Shown: positions 5,334-12,987 of the stretch, one piece after another
How positions within the stretch are numbered: the stretch's first letter is position 1
Layout of the letters: each line of letters opens with the position of its first letter
Assembly: GCA_023432465.1 (NCBI GenBank)
Contig: JAEYUO010000088.1
Span: 1 to 13,084 of the forward strand
Direction of reading: 5' to 3'
DNA: 13,084 nucleotides
From: Planctomycetota bacterium
Lineage (GTDB): Bacteria > Planctomycetota > Phycisphaerae > Phycisphaerales > UBA1924
Notes under the pieces: generated by a model
Databases searched by the model: none
What the model was told of the DNA's origin: nothing
The model's input: only the letters and a program-made list of their open reading frames with translations
Position numbers and translations under genes: made by a program

Positions 5334-8300
5334 TCAAAGCTCCGGCGCGAAGCCCCGCCGCATGGTGTTCTCGCAGCTTGCGCGGGGCTCGACGAACTGG
5401 AGCAGGTAGTCGCTCCCGCCCGCCTTGGAGCCGACGCCGGACATGCCAAAGCCGCCGAATGGCTGGCGGCCGACGAGTGCGCCCGTGATGCCGCGGTTGA
5501 GGTAGAGGTTGCCGACGCGATACTCGCGCTTGGCTCGCTCGATATGCGTGGGCTTGCGGGAGAAGACGCCGCCGGTGAGCTTGTACGGGAGCGCGTTGGC
5601 GAGCTTGATCGCAGCGTCGTATGTCGGGGCGGTCATGATGGCGAGGACGGGGCCGAAGACTTCTTCCCGCGCGAGCTCGTGCTCCGGCGTGACACCAAGC
5701 ACAATCGTCGGCGGGACGAAGGTCCCGGTGAGGCCCGCGGGGACGGAGAGCTGGATGACTTCGAGCTTGGCCGCGCGAGCGCGGTCGATATAGCCGGTGA
5801 TCTTGCCTCGGGCTTCGGCATCGATGACCGGGCCGACATCGGTGCCGGGCTTGGTCGGGTCGCCGATCACCAGCGCCTTGGTCGCCTCGACAAGTCGATG
5901 CACAACCAGCTTGTACTGCTCTCCCTGCACGCCCTGCGGATCGACAACGACCAGTCGCGAGCACGCCGAGCACTTCTGGCCCTGGAAGCCGAAGGCGGAG
6001 TGGCGGATGCCGAGCACGGCTTCATCGAGGTCGGCGGTGGTATCGACGATGATGGCGTTCTTGCCGCCCATCTCGCAGATGACGCGTTTGACGTGCGCAT
6101 CGGGGCCGCCGACAAACGCGTTGTACTGATCGCGCGGAGGGGAGAAGGGGCTCGGCGGCGCGGCCGCGTTGAGAATGTCGCAACCGACATCGCGCGAGCC
6201 TGTGAAGGCGATGAGGGCGATGCGCGGATCGCGCACGAGGGCCGCCCCGGTGGTCTCGCCGGGGGCAGGGCAGAAGTGCAGAACGCCCTGAGCGACGGCA
6301 GGCGGGACGCCTGCCCCACCCAAGGCCGTGTGCAGAATGTCAACCATGACCTTCGCGATCCCCGCCGTCTGCTCCGCGGGCTTCACGATCACGGTGTTTC
6401 CCGTCACCAGCGCGGCCACCGTCATCCCGCAGCAGATCGCCAGCGGGAAGTTCCACGGACTGATCACCACCGCCACGCCCCGCGGCTGATACCACTGCTC
6501 ATCAAGCTCGCCGAGGAATGCGCCGAGTCGCTGGCGGTTGAACATCGGCACGGCGAGGCGCGCGTAGTACTCGCAGAAGTCGATCGCCTCGCAGGTGTCG
6601 GCATCGGCCTCGCGCCAGGTCTTGCCGGACTCCTTGATCATGATCGCCGAAAGCTCATCGCGACGGGCACGCATGGCCGCGGCGGCACGTACAAGCACAT
6701 CCGCGCGAAGCCTGGCATCAACATCGCGCCACGCAGTGAACGCGTCGTGGGCGCGGGCGACCATCTCCGCCGCCTGCTGGGGCGTGCGGTCGCTGGCGAC
6801 TTTGGGGACCTGGGCATTTGAAACCGCCGCGGTAAACGCATCGCGCTGCTCGCGCTGCGAGAAGTCCCGCATCGGCTCGGTGTAGAACGGACGCGAGTTG
6901 GAAACGCCCTCGATCGCCGGGGAGAGCGCGTGCCGCTCGGGCGCGGCGGAGAGCCTGTCATCACTCTTTGCGGCGGAGCCGTTCGTTCCCGCATGCGCGG
7001 CGGCATGGGGGGAGGCCAGCAGCCGCGCGATGTCCGCGTTGTCGGCGAAGCCCGCCTTGAGCCAGGACTCGTTGGAGGTGTTCTCCAGCAGGCGGCGGAC
7101 GAGGTACGCCATGCCGGGGATCATCTCGCCGACCGGGACGTACTCGCGCATGCGCAGGCCTGTTCCGCCCCACTCGATCGCCGCGTACTTGAGCTGGTCC
7201 GCCATGCCGTGGAGCATCTGGAGCTCCAGCGCACTATGCGGCAGGCCGCGGCGTTCGATCCCGGCAATCGCGGCAGCGATGGAGCGGACGTTGTGTGAGC
7301 CGAGGGCGAGCTTGACCCCCCCACTCCCCCCGCCCCCCCCACTGCCGCCTTGCACGTTTGGCAAGGTTGGCGCGTGATCCAGATAGATCTCCGCCATGCG
7401 CTCAAAGCACGCATCCGTCTCGCGCTTGGTGGGCCAGACCGGGCACGGCCAGCCCATCTGCTCGGAATGAATAACGTGGTAGTCCCAGTAGGCGCCCTTC
7501 ACCAGCCGCACCGTCACCACATGCCCCGTGCGCTTCGCCCACTCGCAGATCCGCCGCGCATCCGCATCGCCGGACTTCAAATATGCCTGCATCGCCAGGC
7601 CCGCATGGAACGTCCTGCCCGCTGCATCGTTCTTCCCCGCGCCCATCTTCTCGCAGCACCGCATGAACAGGTCCAGCGTCAAATCCTTCAGCTGGAACTG
7701 CTCCATGTCGAAGTTGACAAACACTCCCTTTTCACGCGCGGCTTCCAGAATCGGCATCAGCCGCCGCTCAAGGTCGCGGATCGAGCCCTCGGTGTCGATG
7801 GGGTCGCAGCACGCCGAGAGCGAAGAGATCTTGATGGAGACGTTTGTGCGCGGGATCGCGCCCCAGGCGTCGGTTTCCAGCCGTGGGTTCGGCTTCCAGC
7901 TCGCCACGGTCGCCGGAAGGTTGTTGATCAGGTCAAGGTACTTCCGCTGATACGCGTCCGCCTCCTCGTCCGACAGGCACGCCTCGCCGAGCAGATCGAC
8001 ACTGAAGCAGATCCCATCATCCCAATACTTCTTCAGATTCGGCAGTGCGCTCGCGGCATCGGTGCCGGCAATAAACTTCGACGCCATCCCCGTGATCTGC
8101 TTGCTGATCTGCCCGGCGGCGAGCCCCTTGGCAACATTCCCGAGTTTGAGCGCGGCGGCAATCGGCCCGGGCACCGTCACACCCGGCTGCGACAGATAAT
8201 CATCGAGCACCTCGAACACCTGCTCGGGTGTCCGAAGCGTCGGGAAGCAGTCCACAAACCGGAAGAGCTGCACCTTGAAGTTCGGGTCCTTCATGGACCA

Positions 8301-8507
8301 GTTCATCAGGGCATCGGAGTAAAACGCGGCGGAAAGCAGCCCGGCCTTGTGCCCGCGGGCGGCGGTCAGAAGCTGCGTGCCGATCTCGATCAGTCGGGCT
8401 TCGTTTCCCGCGATTCCTCCAGCCGCGGCGGCCGTCGCGCTGGGGCCGCCTGCGGGAACGGAGACGGGCTGGGGAGCGGTGCGGGGCTTGCGAGAGAACA
8501 GGGCCAT
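5334..8507 (-). CDS. putA: Bifunctional proline dehydrogenase / P5C dehydrogenase (PutA-type)
   Basis: A 1057-aa fusion that oxidises proline to P5C with FAD, then glutamate semialdehyde to glutamate with NAD+. Proline dehydrogenase occupies about 150-490: 'VRLVKGAYWDYHVIHSE' (333-349), 'LHGMADQLK' (432-440) and 'REYVPVGEMIPGMAYLVRRL' (454-473). Aldehyde dehydrogenase occupies about 550-1040: 'VISPWNFPLAICCGMTVAAL' (681-700), 'FTGSRDVG' (768-775), general base E812 in 'CEMGGKN', nucleophile C846 in 'GQKCSACSR', and 'EVFGPVLAIM' (949-958). The Cys-Ser-Ala-Cys-Ser-Arg motif resembles RocA/ALDH4-type P5C dehydrogenases. There is no N-terminal ribbon-helix-helix DNA-binding domain, so it should not autorepress as E. 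coli PutA does. Oddities are a Gly/Ser-rich insert at 387-397, a palindrome-encoded insert near 729-739, and a low-complexity linker at 497-540. Start: the open frame runs far upstream but antisense-like into the next gene; ATG 8507 has GGAG 10 nt before it and begins the similarity. Confidence 0.95.
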   Translation of the reverse strand: MALFSRKPRTAPQPVSVPAGGPSATAAAAGGIAGNEARLIEIGTQLLTAARGHKAGLLSAAFYSDALMNWSMKDPNFKVQLFRFVDCFPTLRTPEQVFEVLDDYLSQPGVTVPGPIAAALKLGNVAKGLAAGQISKQITGMASKFIAGTDAASALPNLKKYWDDGICFSVDLLGEACLSDEEADAYQRKYLDLINNLPATVASWKPNPRLETDAWGAIPRTNVSIKISSLSACCDPIDTEGSIRDLERRLMPILEAAREKGVFVNFDMEQFQLKDLTLDLFMRCCEKMGAGKNDAAGRTFHAGLAMQAYLKSGDADARRICEWAKRTGHVVTVRLVKGAYWDYHVIHSEQMGWPCPVWPTKRETDACFERMAEIYLDHAPTLPNVQGGSGGGGGSGGVKLALGSHNVRSIAAAIAGIERRGLPHSALELQMLHGMADQLKYAAIEWGGTGLRMREYVPVGEMIPGMAYLVRRLLENTSNESWLKAGFADNADIARLLASPHAAAHAGTNGSAAKSDDRLSAAPERHALSPAIEGVSNSRPFYTEPMRDFSQREQRDAFTAAVSNAQVPKVASDRTPQQAAEMVARAHDAFTAWRDVDARLRADVLVRAAAAMRARRDELSAIMIKESGKTWREADADTCEAIDFCEYYARLAVPMFNRQRLGAFLGELDEQWYQPRGVAVVISPWNFPLAICCGMTVAALVTGNTVIVKPAEQTAGIAKVMVDILHTALGGAGVPPAVAQGVLHFCPAPGETTGAALVRDPRIALIAFTGSRDVGCDILNAAAPPSPFSPPRDQYNAFVGGPDAHVKRVICEMGGKNAIIVDTTADLDEAVLGIRHSAFGFQGQKCSACSRLVVVDPQGVQGEQYKLVVHRLVEATKALVIGDPTKPGTDVGPVIDAEARGKITGYIDRARAAKLEVIQLSVPAGLTGTFVPPTIVLGVTPEHELAREEVFGPVLAIMTAPTYDAAIKLANALPYKLTGGVFSRKPTHIERAKREYRVGNLYLNRGITGALVGRQPFGGFGMSGVGSKAGGSDYLLQFVEPRASCENTMRRGFAPEL
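6297..6315. repeat. REP-like palindrome inside the P5C dehydrogenase coding region
   Basis: GGCAGGCG-GGA-CGCCTGCC is a perfect palindrome with 8-bp arms and a 3-base centre. With its CCCACCC flank it resembles a small dispersed GC-rich repeat that I recall as frequent in Planctomycetes and Verrucomicrobia genomes, usually between genes. Here it lies in frame, encoding part of 'GGAGVPPAVAQ' (730-740), where related enzymes have a shorter 'AGLP-GV' turn. The relation to a repeat family is from memory and needs a genome search. Confidence 0.5.
7316..7340. repeat. Poly-C tracts encoding a Gly/Ser-rich insert
   Basis: Three C-runs of 7, 6 and 8 bases lie close together on the plus strand (7316-7322, 7326-7331, 7333-7340). 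On the coding strand they read as poly-G and encode a Gly/Ser linker at residues 387-397 of the PutA-type protein. Runs of this length are prone to slippage. The reading frame is intact here. Confidence 0.7.
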
Positions 8508-8578
8508 ACAGGTCCGGCTCCGAAATGCGTGGGGTGGTTGATCGGTCGGGATGGGAGTGTATGGACCTCCGGCGTCGC

Positions 8579-9538
8579 TCAGGATGGCATCAGAACGCAC
8601 TGGGCCGCTTCGACCCTGGTTCCGCCGGCATCGGTGATGGTGTGGTTGAAACCGGGCCGGATCGCCGCCGAAGCCCAGCCCCCCCATTGTTCGCCCGCGA
8701 GCACAGGCTTGGCCATCACGACCATCGCCACCTGGTGATCCGGCCCGAGCTTGAAGCGTTTGGTGATGCGGGTGAGGGCATCGGAAGCGGCTTCGATGGG
8801 TGTCGCCCCGCGACGCATGAGCTCGACCGCGAGGAAGGAGCCGCAGGTGCCCATGACAAGTTCGCCGTTTCCCGTCGCCGCCGCGGCACCCGCCTCCTGA
8901 TCCACATACAGCCCGTGCCCGATGATCGGCGAGTCCCCCACTCTCCCCGGCACCTTGAACGCCATGCCCGATGTCGAACACGCGCCCGCAAGCCGGCCCG
9001 TCGAATCCATCCCCAGCACGCACACCGTGTCGTGCGATTGCTTGGGCCCGCTCCGGGCTTTTTCCTCGACGTTCAGCGGCGGGATCCAGCCTCGATACTT
9101 GTCGCGGTCGAGGTTCTTGGGGTCGGCGATCCACTTCTCCCACTCGCCGCGGGCGTAGTCGGTAAGCAGCCCTTTCTCCCCGATCGGCGCGAAGCCCTCT
9201 CGCTCGGCGAAGCGGTCGGCATCCTCGCCGACGAGCATGATGTGGATGGTCTTCTCCATCACCCGCCTCGCAATCGCGCACGGGTTGGCGAACCGCCGCA
9301 GACACGCAACCGCGCCCGCCCGGTCCGGGTTCTCCATCACGCACCCATCGAGCGACACCCGCCCCGAGGCATCCGGAAGGCCGCCGATGCCGACGGAGTT
9401 GATGGTCGGGTCGTTGTCTACCGCACAAGCGCCGGCGATGACGGCGTCCATGGCCGTGCCCCCACGCGAGAGAATCTCCCACGCGGGGCCGTTTGCGACC
9501 GGACCGAAGGACCATGTTGAGAGGACGGTGGGGTGCAT
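8579..9538 (-). CDS. N4-(beta-N-acetylglucosaminyl)-L-asparaginase (glycosylasparaginase)
   Basis: A 319-aa Ntn-hydrolase of the glycosylasparaginase group of the asparaginase 2 family. It cleaves the GlcNAc-Asn bond in glycoasparagine, releasing aspartate and the amino sugar, whose nitrogen is lost as ammonia. Landmarks: 'STWSF' (7-11, with the substrate-site Trp9), 'GGTAMDAV' (26-33), 'SVGIGGLPD' (48-56), 'HDT' (169-171), and 'GRVGDSPIIGHGLYVD' (198-213), whose Arg199 and Asp202 match the substrate-carboxylate binders. Thr171 should become the N-terminal nucleophile after autocleavage at Asp170-Thr171, giving chains of about 170 and 149 residues. No signal peptide is seen, so it is probably cytoplasmic, unlike lysosomal or periplasmic relatives. 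An ATG 12 codons upstream (9574) exists, but residues before 9538 look non-native; a TACCCT box lies 6 nt before 9538 with no Shine-Dalgarno. The gene is 71 nt upstream of the putA-type gene on the same strand. Confidence 0.92.
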   Translation of the reverse strand: MHPTVLSTWSFGPVANGPAWEILSRGGTAMDAVIAGACAVDNDPTINSVGIGGLPDASGRVSLDGCVMENPDRAGAVACLRRFANPCAIARRVMEKTIHIMLVGEDADRFAEREGFAPIGEKGLLTDYARGEWEKWIADPKNLDRDKYRGWIPPLNVEEKARSGPKQSHDTVCVLGMDSTGRLAGACSTSGMAFKVPGRVGDSPIIGHGLYVDQEAGAAAATGNGELVMGTCGSFLAVELMRRGATPIEAASDALTRITKRFKLGPDHQVAMVVMAKPVLAGEQWGGWASAAIRPGFNHTITDAGGTRVEAAQCVLMPS

Positions 9539-9544
9539 AGCGGG

Positions 9545-9550
9545 AGGGTA
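9545..9550 (-). promoter_or_regulatory. Candidate -10 box of a leaderless aga transcript
   Basis: On the minus strand TACCCT is followed by six bases and then the ATG at 9538. A -10 element normally ends about 6-7 bases before the transcription start, so the mRNA would begin at the start codon. No Shine-Dalgarno sequence is present, as expected for a leaderless message. I see no good -35 hexamer. Confidence 0.3.
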
Positions 9551-9583
9551 CCGCGGCCGCGAAGAGTTCCGCATGGGCCTGGC

Positions 9584-9614
9584 TTGGCAGCCACCTTCTG
9601 AGATCGGCTACCCT
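9584..9614 (+). promoter_or_regulatory. Candidate promoter of trpA, possibly leaderless
   Basis: TTGGCA (9584-9589, five of six consensus bases) and TACCCT (9609-9614) are separated by 19 nt, slightly long. TACCCT ends 8 nt before the trpA ATG. The bases between are pyrimidine-only (CCCCCCTC), so no ribosome-binding site exists. This fits a start of transcription at or next to the start codon. Confidence 0.35.
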
Positions 9615-9622
9615 CCCCCCTC

Positions 9623-10450
9623 ATGTCCCGCATCGACAACATCTTCCGTGACCTCCGCGCTTCCGGCCGCAAGGCCCTCATGCCGTTTCTCTGCGGGGGA
9701 TATCCCGCCGCGGGCAGCGTGACCGCTTCGCTGCTGGAGCTTGAGCGTGCGGGCGCGAGCGTGGTCGAGATCGGCATCCCGTTCTCCGACCCCATCGCCG
9801 ATGGCCCCGTCATCGCCGCGGCCATGCACGAGGCCATTTCCGCAGGCTGCACGCCCGCTTCCGTCGCCAACGAGGTCCGTCAGGCCCGCGCGGCGGGGTG
9901 CAAGGTCGGCATCGTCGCGATGGTCAGCGTCTCGATCGTCTGGCGGATCGGCCCGGAGGCGTACTTCCGACAACTCGCCGATGCAGGGTTCGACGGTCTC
10001 ATCCTGCCCGACCTGACCGCGGAGGAGAGCGATCCCTGGCGGCACGCGGCCGCGGCCGTCGGTCTGACAACCTCGCTGCTCATCGCCCCGACAACCTCGG
10101 CCGAGCGTGCCGCGAGCATCGCCCGGGCGTGCACCGGGTTTGTGTACATCATGACGCGGACGGGCATCACCGGGGCCTCCCAACCGGCCGGGCAAAGCGC
10201 AGCGATCGGCGCGGCATCGGTCGCTGAACGTGTGCACCAGTTGAGGCAGTTCACTTCCCTCCCGCTGGCCTGCGGATTCGGGATCAGTTCCCCGGAACAG
10301 GTGCGACAGGTGGTGGTGGATGGCGGGGCGGATGCCGCGATTGTCGGGAGCGCGCTGGTCAAGCGAATGGGCGACGCCGCCAAGGCTGGCCAGGACCCTG
10401 CCGCCGCGGCCGGGACATTCTGCCGCGAGCTTGCCGCCGGCCTGCGTTGA
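9623..10450 (+). CDS. trpA: Tryptophan synthase alpha chain
   Basis: A 275-aa TIM-barrel enzyme that splits indole-3-glycerol phosphate into indole and glyceraldehyde 3-phosphate and normally passes indole to TrpB. Catalytic Glu49 and Asp60 sit in 'VVEIGIPFSDPIADGP' (47-62) at the same numbers as in E. coli. Tyr175, Arg179, Thr183 and Gly184 are kept in 'VYIMTRTGITGA' (174-185), and the phosphate-site loops 'CGFGISSPEQV' and 'GSALVKRM' are present. Unusual changes are Ser at the Tyr102 and Asn104 positions ('SVSIVWRIG', 102-110) and Thr at the Pro132 position. Length is normal. trpB is not in this window, so its partner must be encoded elsewhere, perhaps just as a split operon. The gene is divergent from the glycosylasparaginase gene, with 84 bp between. 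No Shine-Dalgarno precedes the ATG. Confidence 0.95.
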   Translation: MSRIDNIFRDLRASGRKALMPFLCGGYPAAGSVTASLLELERAGASVVEIGIPFSDPIADGPVIAAAMHEAISAGCTPASVANEVRQARAAGCKVGIVAMVSVSIVWRIGPEAYFRQLADAGFDGLILPDLTAEESDPWRHAAAAVGLTTSLLIAPTTSAERAASIARACTGFVYIMTRTGITGASQPAGQSAAIGAASVAERVHQLRQFTSLPLACGFGISSPEQVRQVVVDGGADAAIVGSALVKRMGDAAKAGQDPAAAAGTFCRELAAGLR

Positions 10451-10721
10451 GCCAGCCGGCATTGCTTCAGTCTCGGGGCTTTTCGCCAGCAACCGACAGG
10501 CGATCGCGGGGGCGTTTGGGTGCGATTCCACTGAAACATGGCAGGCATTTTTGAGAAGCTGTTTCCCTCTCGACTTCACCGCGCAACAATCAAGCCCGAG
10601 AGACCGCGGGAACCTCCACCTTGGCTCGCACACATCTGATCCCCGGCCGCGAGTGCGAAGGAGCGCTGGCGCGACCGGGGACGGCGATCCTTGATGGTTC
10701 ATCTCGCGGCCGAAAGGCCCC
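10451..10721 (+). other. trpA-glnN intergenic region
   Basis: A 271-bp spacer without a credible gene. A GCCGGC pair straddles the trpA stop (about 10436-10469) and CTCTCG/CGAGAG arms lie near 10569-10603; neither has a T-run. The bases before glnN form a 4-bp GGCC-GAAA-GGCC hairpin (10708-10719) with a GNRA loop that includes the only purine-rich site near the ATG. I find no convincing promoter, glutamine riboswitch or NtrC-type site, though glnN presumably has its own control here. Confidence 0.4.
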
Positions 10722-12968
10722 ATGGCGCTCGAGAATGGCAGTTCCAACGGCGGATCGATCCTCTCCCCTTCCCGGCACGACGGCATCGGCAGCTACGTGT
10801 CGCCCAAATCTCGCTATCAGCAGAACGGGAATGGCATGACCAACGGCGCAGGGCAACGGGTTGACGGCTTCTACGCCGCGGATGTGTTCAACGAGCGCAT
10901 CATGCGGCAGCGTCTGCCCAAGGACGTCTTCAAGCGGCTGATGGAGACGATCAACCACGGCAAGCCGCTCCAGGCGGAACTTGCCGATGTCGTCGCCGCG
11001 GCGATGAAAGAGTGGGCAATCGAGAACGGTGCAACGCACTACACGCACTGGTTCATGCCGCTCACCGGCCTGACGGCGGAGAAGCATGACTCCCTGACCA
11101 TCCCCGATGGCAAGGGCGGTACGCTCAGCGAGTTCGGCGGATCGGCACTGGTCTCGGGCGAGCCCGATGCATCGAGCTTCCCGTCGGGTGGATTGCGGGC
11201 GACGTTTGAGGCGCGCGGCTACACAGCGTGGGACCCGACCAGCCCCGCGTTCCTGACGCGGAGCGAGGGCACCGTCACGCTGTGCATCCCAACGGCATTC
11301 GTCTCGTGGACCGGCGAGGCCCTCGACAAGAAGACGCCGCTCCTGCGCTCGATGGATGCGATCGCCATCCAGGCAACCCGCATTCTCAAACTCTTCGGCA
11401 CCGATGCCGGCGTGTCCCGGGTCATCACTACCCTCGGCCCCGAGCAGGAGTACTTCCTGATCGATCGCGGTTTGTACTTCGCGCGCCCGGACCTGCTTCT
11501 GTGCGAGCGCACGCTCTTTGGCGCTCGCCCCCCCAAGGGGCAGCAGCTCGAGGACCACTACTTCGGCTCGATTCCCGCCGCGGTGCTGACGTATATGGCG
11601 GATGTTGAGCGCGAGCTCTATCGGATGGGCGTTCCTGTCAAGACCCGTCACAACGAGGTTGCGCCGGGGCAGTACGAGATTGCCCCGGTCTTCGAGACGA
11701 CGAACATCGCCTGCGATCACCAGATGCTGGTGATGGAAGTGCTCAAGCGTGTCGCCCCGCGCCACGGTCTGCAGGCCCTGCTGCACGAGAAGCCGTTCGC
11801 GGGCGTCAATGGCTCGGGCAAGCACAACAACTGGTCGCTCTCGACCGACACCGGGGTGAACCTCCTCGACCCACGCGAGGAAGCCCACACCAACATGCAG
11901 TTCCTGGTGTTCCTGTGCTCGGTCATTCGCGCGGTCGATCTGCACGCCGACCTGCTCCGGGCTTCGATCGCCAGCGCGAGCAATGACCACCGTCTGGGCG
12001 CGAACGAGGCCCCGCCGGCGATCATCTCGATCTTCCTCGGCGACATGCTGACGGACATCATCAACCAGCTCGAGACCGGCAAGACCAGCCGCACGATCAA
12101 GGGCGGCGCGCTCGACCTTGGGGCGCACACCCTCCCGCAGATCCCCCGGGACTCGGGCGACCGCAACCGGACATCGCCGTTTGCGTTCACAGGCAACAAG
12201 TTCGAGTTCCGCGCGGTGGGCTCCACACAATCCTCCGCATGGCCGAACACGATCCTCAACACCATCATCGCCGAGTCCCTCGACTTTGTCGCGACGAGGC
12301 TGGAGAAGGACCTGGGTGCGAAGCCGACCGAGGCCAAGCTGCAGGCGGCCGTTCGTGTGCTGCTGAAGGAGATCGTCCGCGAGCACAAGCGCGTGATCTT
12401 CAACGGCGACGGCTACTCCGCCGAATGGCATGCCGAGGCGGCACGCCGCGGCCTGCCGAACTTCAAGGACACGGTGGAGTCGCTCCCTTCGCTGCGCACC
12501 AAGAAGGCCGTGGACCTCTTCCGCAAGTACAAGGTGCTCTCCAAGGCCGAGCTTGAGAGCCGCGCCGATGTCTTCGTCGAGAAGTTCATCAAGCAGGTCA
12601 CCATCGAGGCCGAGACCATGGTCTCCATGGCCAAGACGATGATCCTGCCCGCCGCGCTCAAACATCAGGCCCGAATCGCCCAGGCCATCGCCCCGGCGAA
12701 GCAGGCGGGCGTCGATGTCGATGACCAGGTCGAGATGCTCGATCAGTTCGTCGCGCTCGTGACCAGCCTGCGCGAGAAGATCGCCACGCTGGAGAAGGCG
12801 GTCGAGCACCACGATGCCGACCCGATGAAGCATGCCCGGCAGATCAAGGCCGAGGTCCGCCCGGCGATGGCCGAGCTCCGCAAGGTTGCCGATGAGCTCG
12901 AGACCGAGATCGCCTCGGACCTGTGGCCGATGCCCACCTATCGCGAGTTGCTGTTCATCAAGGGTTGA
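10722..12968 (+). CDS. glnN: Glutamine synthetase type III
   Basis: A 748-aa type III glutamine synthetase that makes glutamine from glutamate, ammonia and ATP; the family assembles as large double-ring oligomers. Type III landmarks are in order: 'FMPLTGLTAEKHDS' (111-124), 'GEPDASSFPSGGLRATFEAR' (146-165), 'TAWDPTSPAF' (168-177), metal-binding Glu in 'LGPEQEYFLID' (238-248), 'RHNEVAPGQYEIAPVFE' (309-325), 'HEKPFAGVNGSGKHNNWSLS' (355-374), 'RLGANEAPPAIISIFLG' (424-440) and 'GNKFEFRAVGSTQSSAWPN' (491-509). The helical C-terminal region (about 600-740) is typical of this type. The first 45 residues are low-complexity Ser/Gly/Asn-rich; a second in-frame ATG at 10836 with GGGA upstream would give 710 aa, closer to where similarity starts, so the start is uncertain. 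There is no adenylylation loop as in type I enzymes. The gene stands alone, with two hairpins after the stop. Confidence 0.95.
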   Translation: MALENGSSNGGSILSPSRHDGIGSYVSPKSRYQQNGNGMTNGAGQRVDGFYAADVFNERIMRQRLPKDVFKRLMETINHGKPLQAELADVVAAAMKEWAIENGATHYTHWFMPLTGLTAEKHDSLTIPDGKGGTLSEFGGSALVSGEPDASSFPSGGLRATFEARGYTAWDPTSPAFLTRSEGTVTLCIPTAFVSWTGEALDKKTPLLRSMDAIAIQATRILKLFGTDAGVSRVITTLGPEQEYFLIDRGLYFARPDLLLCERTLFGARPPKGQQLEDHYFGSIPAAVLTYMADVERELYRMGVPVKTRHNEVAPGQYEIAPVFETTNIACDHQMLVMEVLKRVAPRHGLQALLHEKPFAGVNGSGKHNNWSLSTDTGVNLLDPREEAHTNMQFLVFLCSVIRAVDLHADLLRASIASASNDHRLGANEAPPAIISIFLGDMLTDIINQLETGKTSRTIKGGALDLGAHTLPQIPRDSGDRNRTSPFAFTGNKFEFRAVGSTQSSAWPNTILNTIIAESLDFVATRLEKDLGAKPTEAKLQAAVRVLLKEIVREHKRVIFNGDGYSAEWHAEAARRGLPNFKDTVESLPSLRTKKAVDLFRKYKVLSKAELESRADVFVEKFIKQVTIEAETMVSMAKTMILPAALKHQARIAQAIAPAKQAGVDVDDQVEMLDQFVALVTSLREKIATLEKAVEHHDADPMKHARQIKAEVRPAMAELRKVADELETEIASDLWPMPTYRELLFIKG

Positions 12969-12987
12969 GGGGGCTGATCACGAAGGG

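Noticed and set aside
5244..6821. Long plus-strand open frames opposite the putA-type gene (also 7350-8738)
   Set aside because: Compositional shadows of a strongly conserved minus-strand enzyme; no recognisable motifs and no ribosome-binding sites.
8508..9515. Upstream extension of the putA-type frame to a 1393-aa product
   Set aside because: The extra 336 residues overlap the glycosylasparaginase gene in another frame and are Arg-rich shadow sequence; ATG 8507 fits the family start.
10539..10554. Sigma54-like site before glnN (TGGCAG with TTTGA)
   Set aside because: The -12 GC is missing and the spacing is one base too long; no NtrC-type dyads are seen nearby.
10590..12833. A 747-codon open frame antisense to glnN
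   Set aside because: It mirrors the glnN coding frame, is Arg/Glu/Gly-rich low-complexity sequence, and resembles no protein. High GC makes long antisense frames common.
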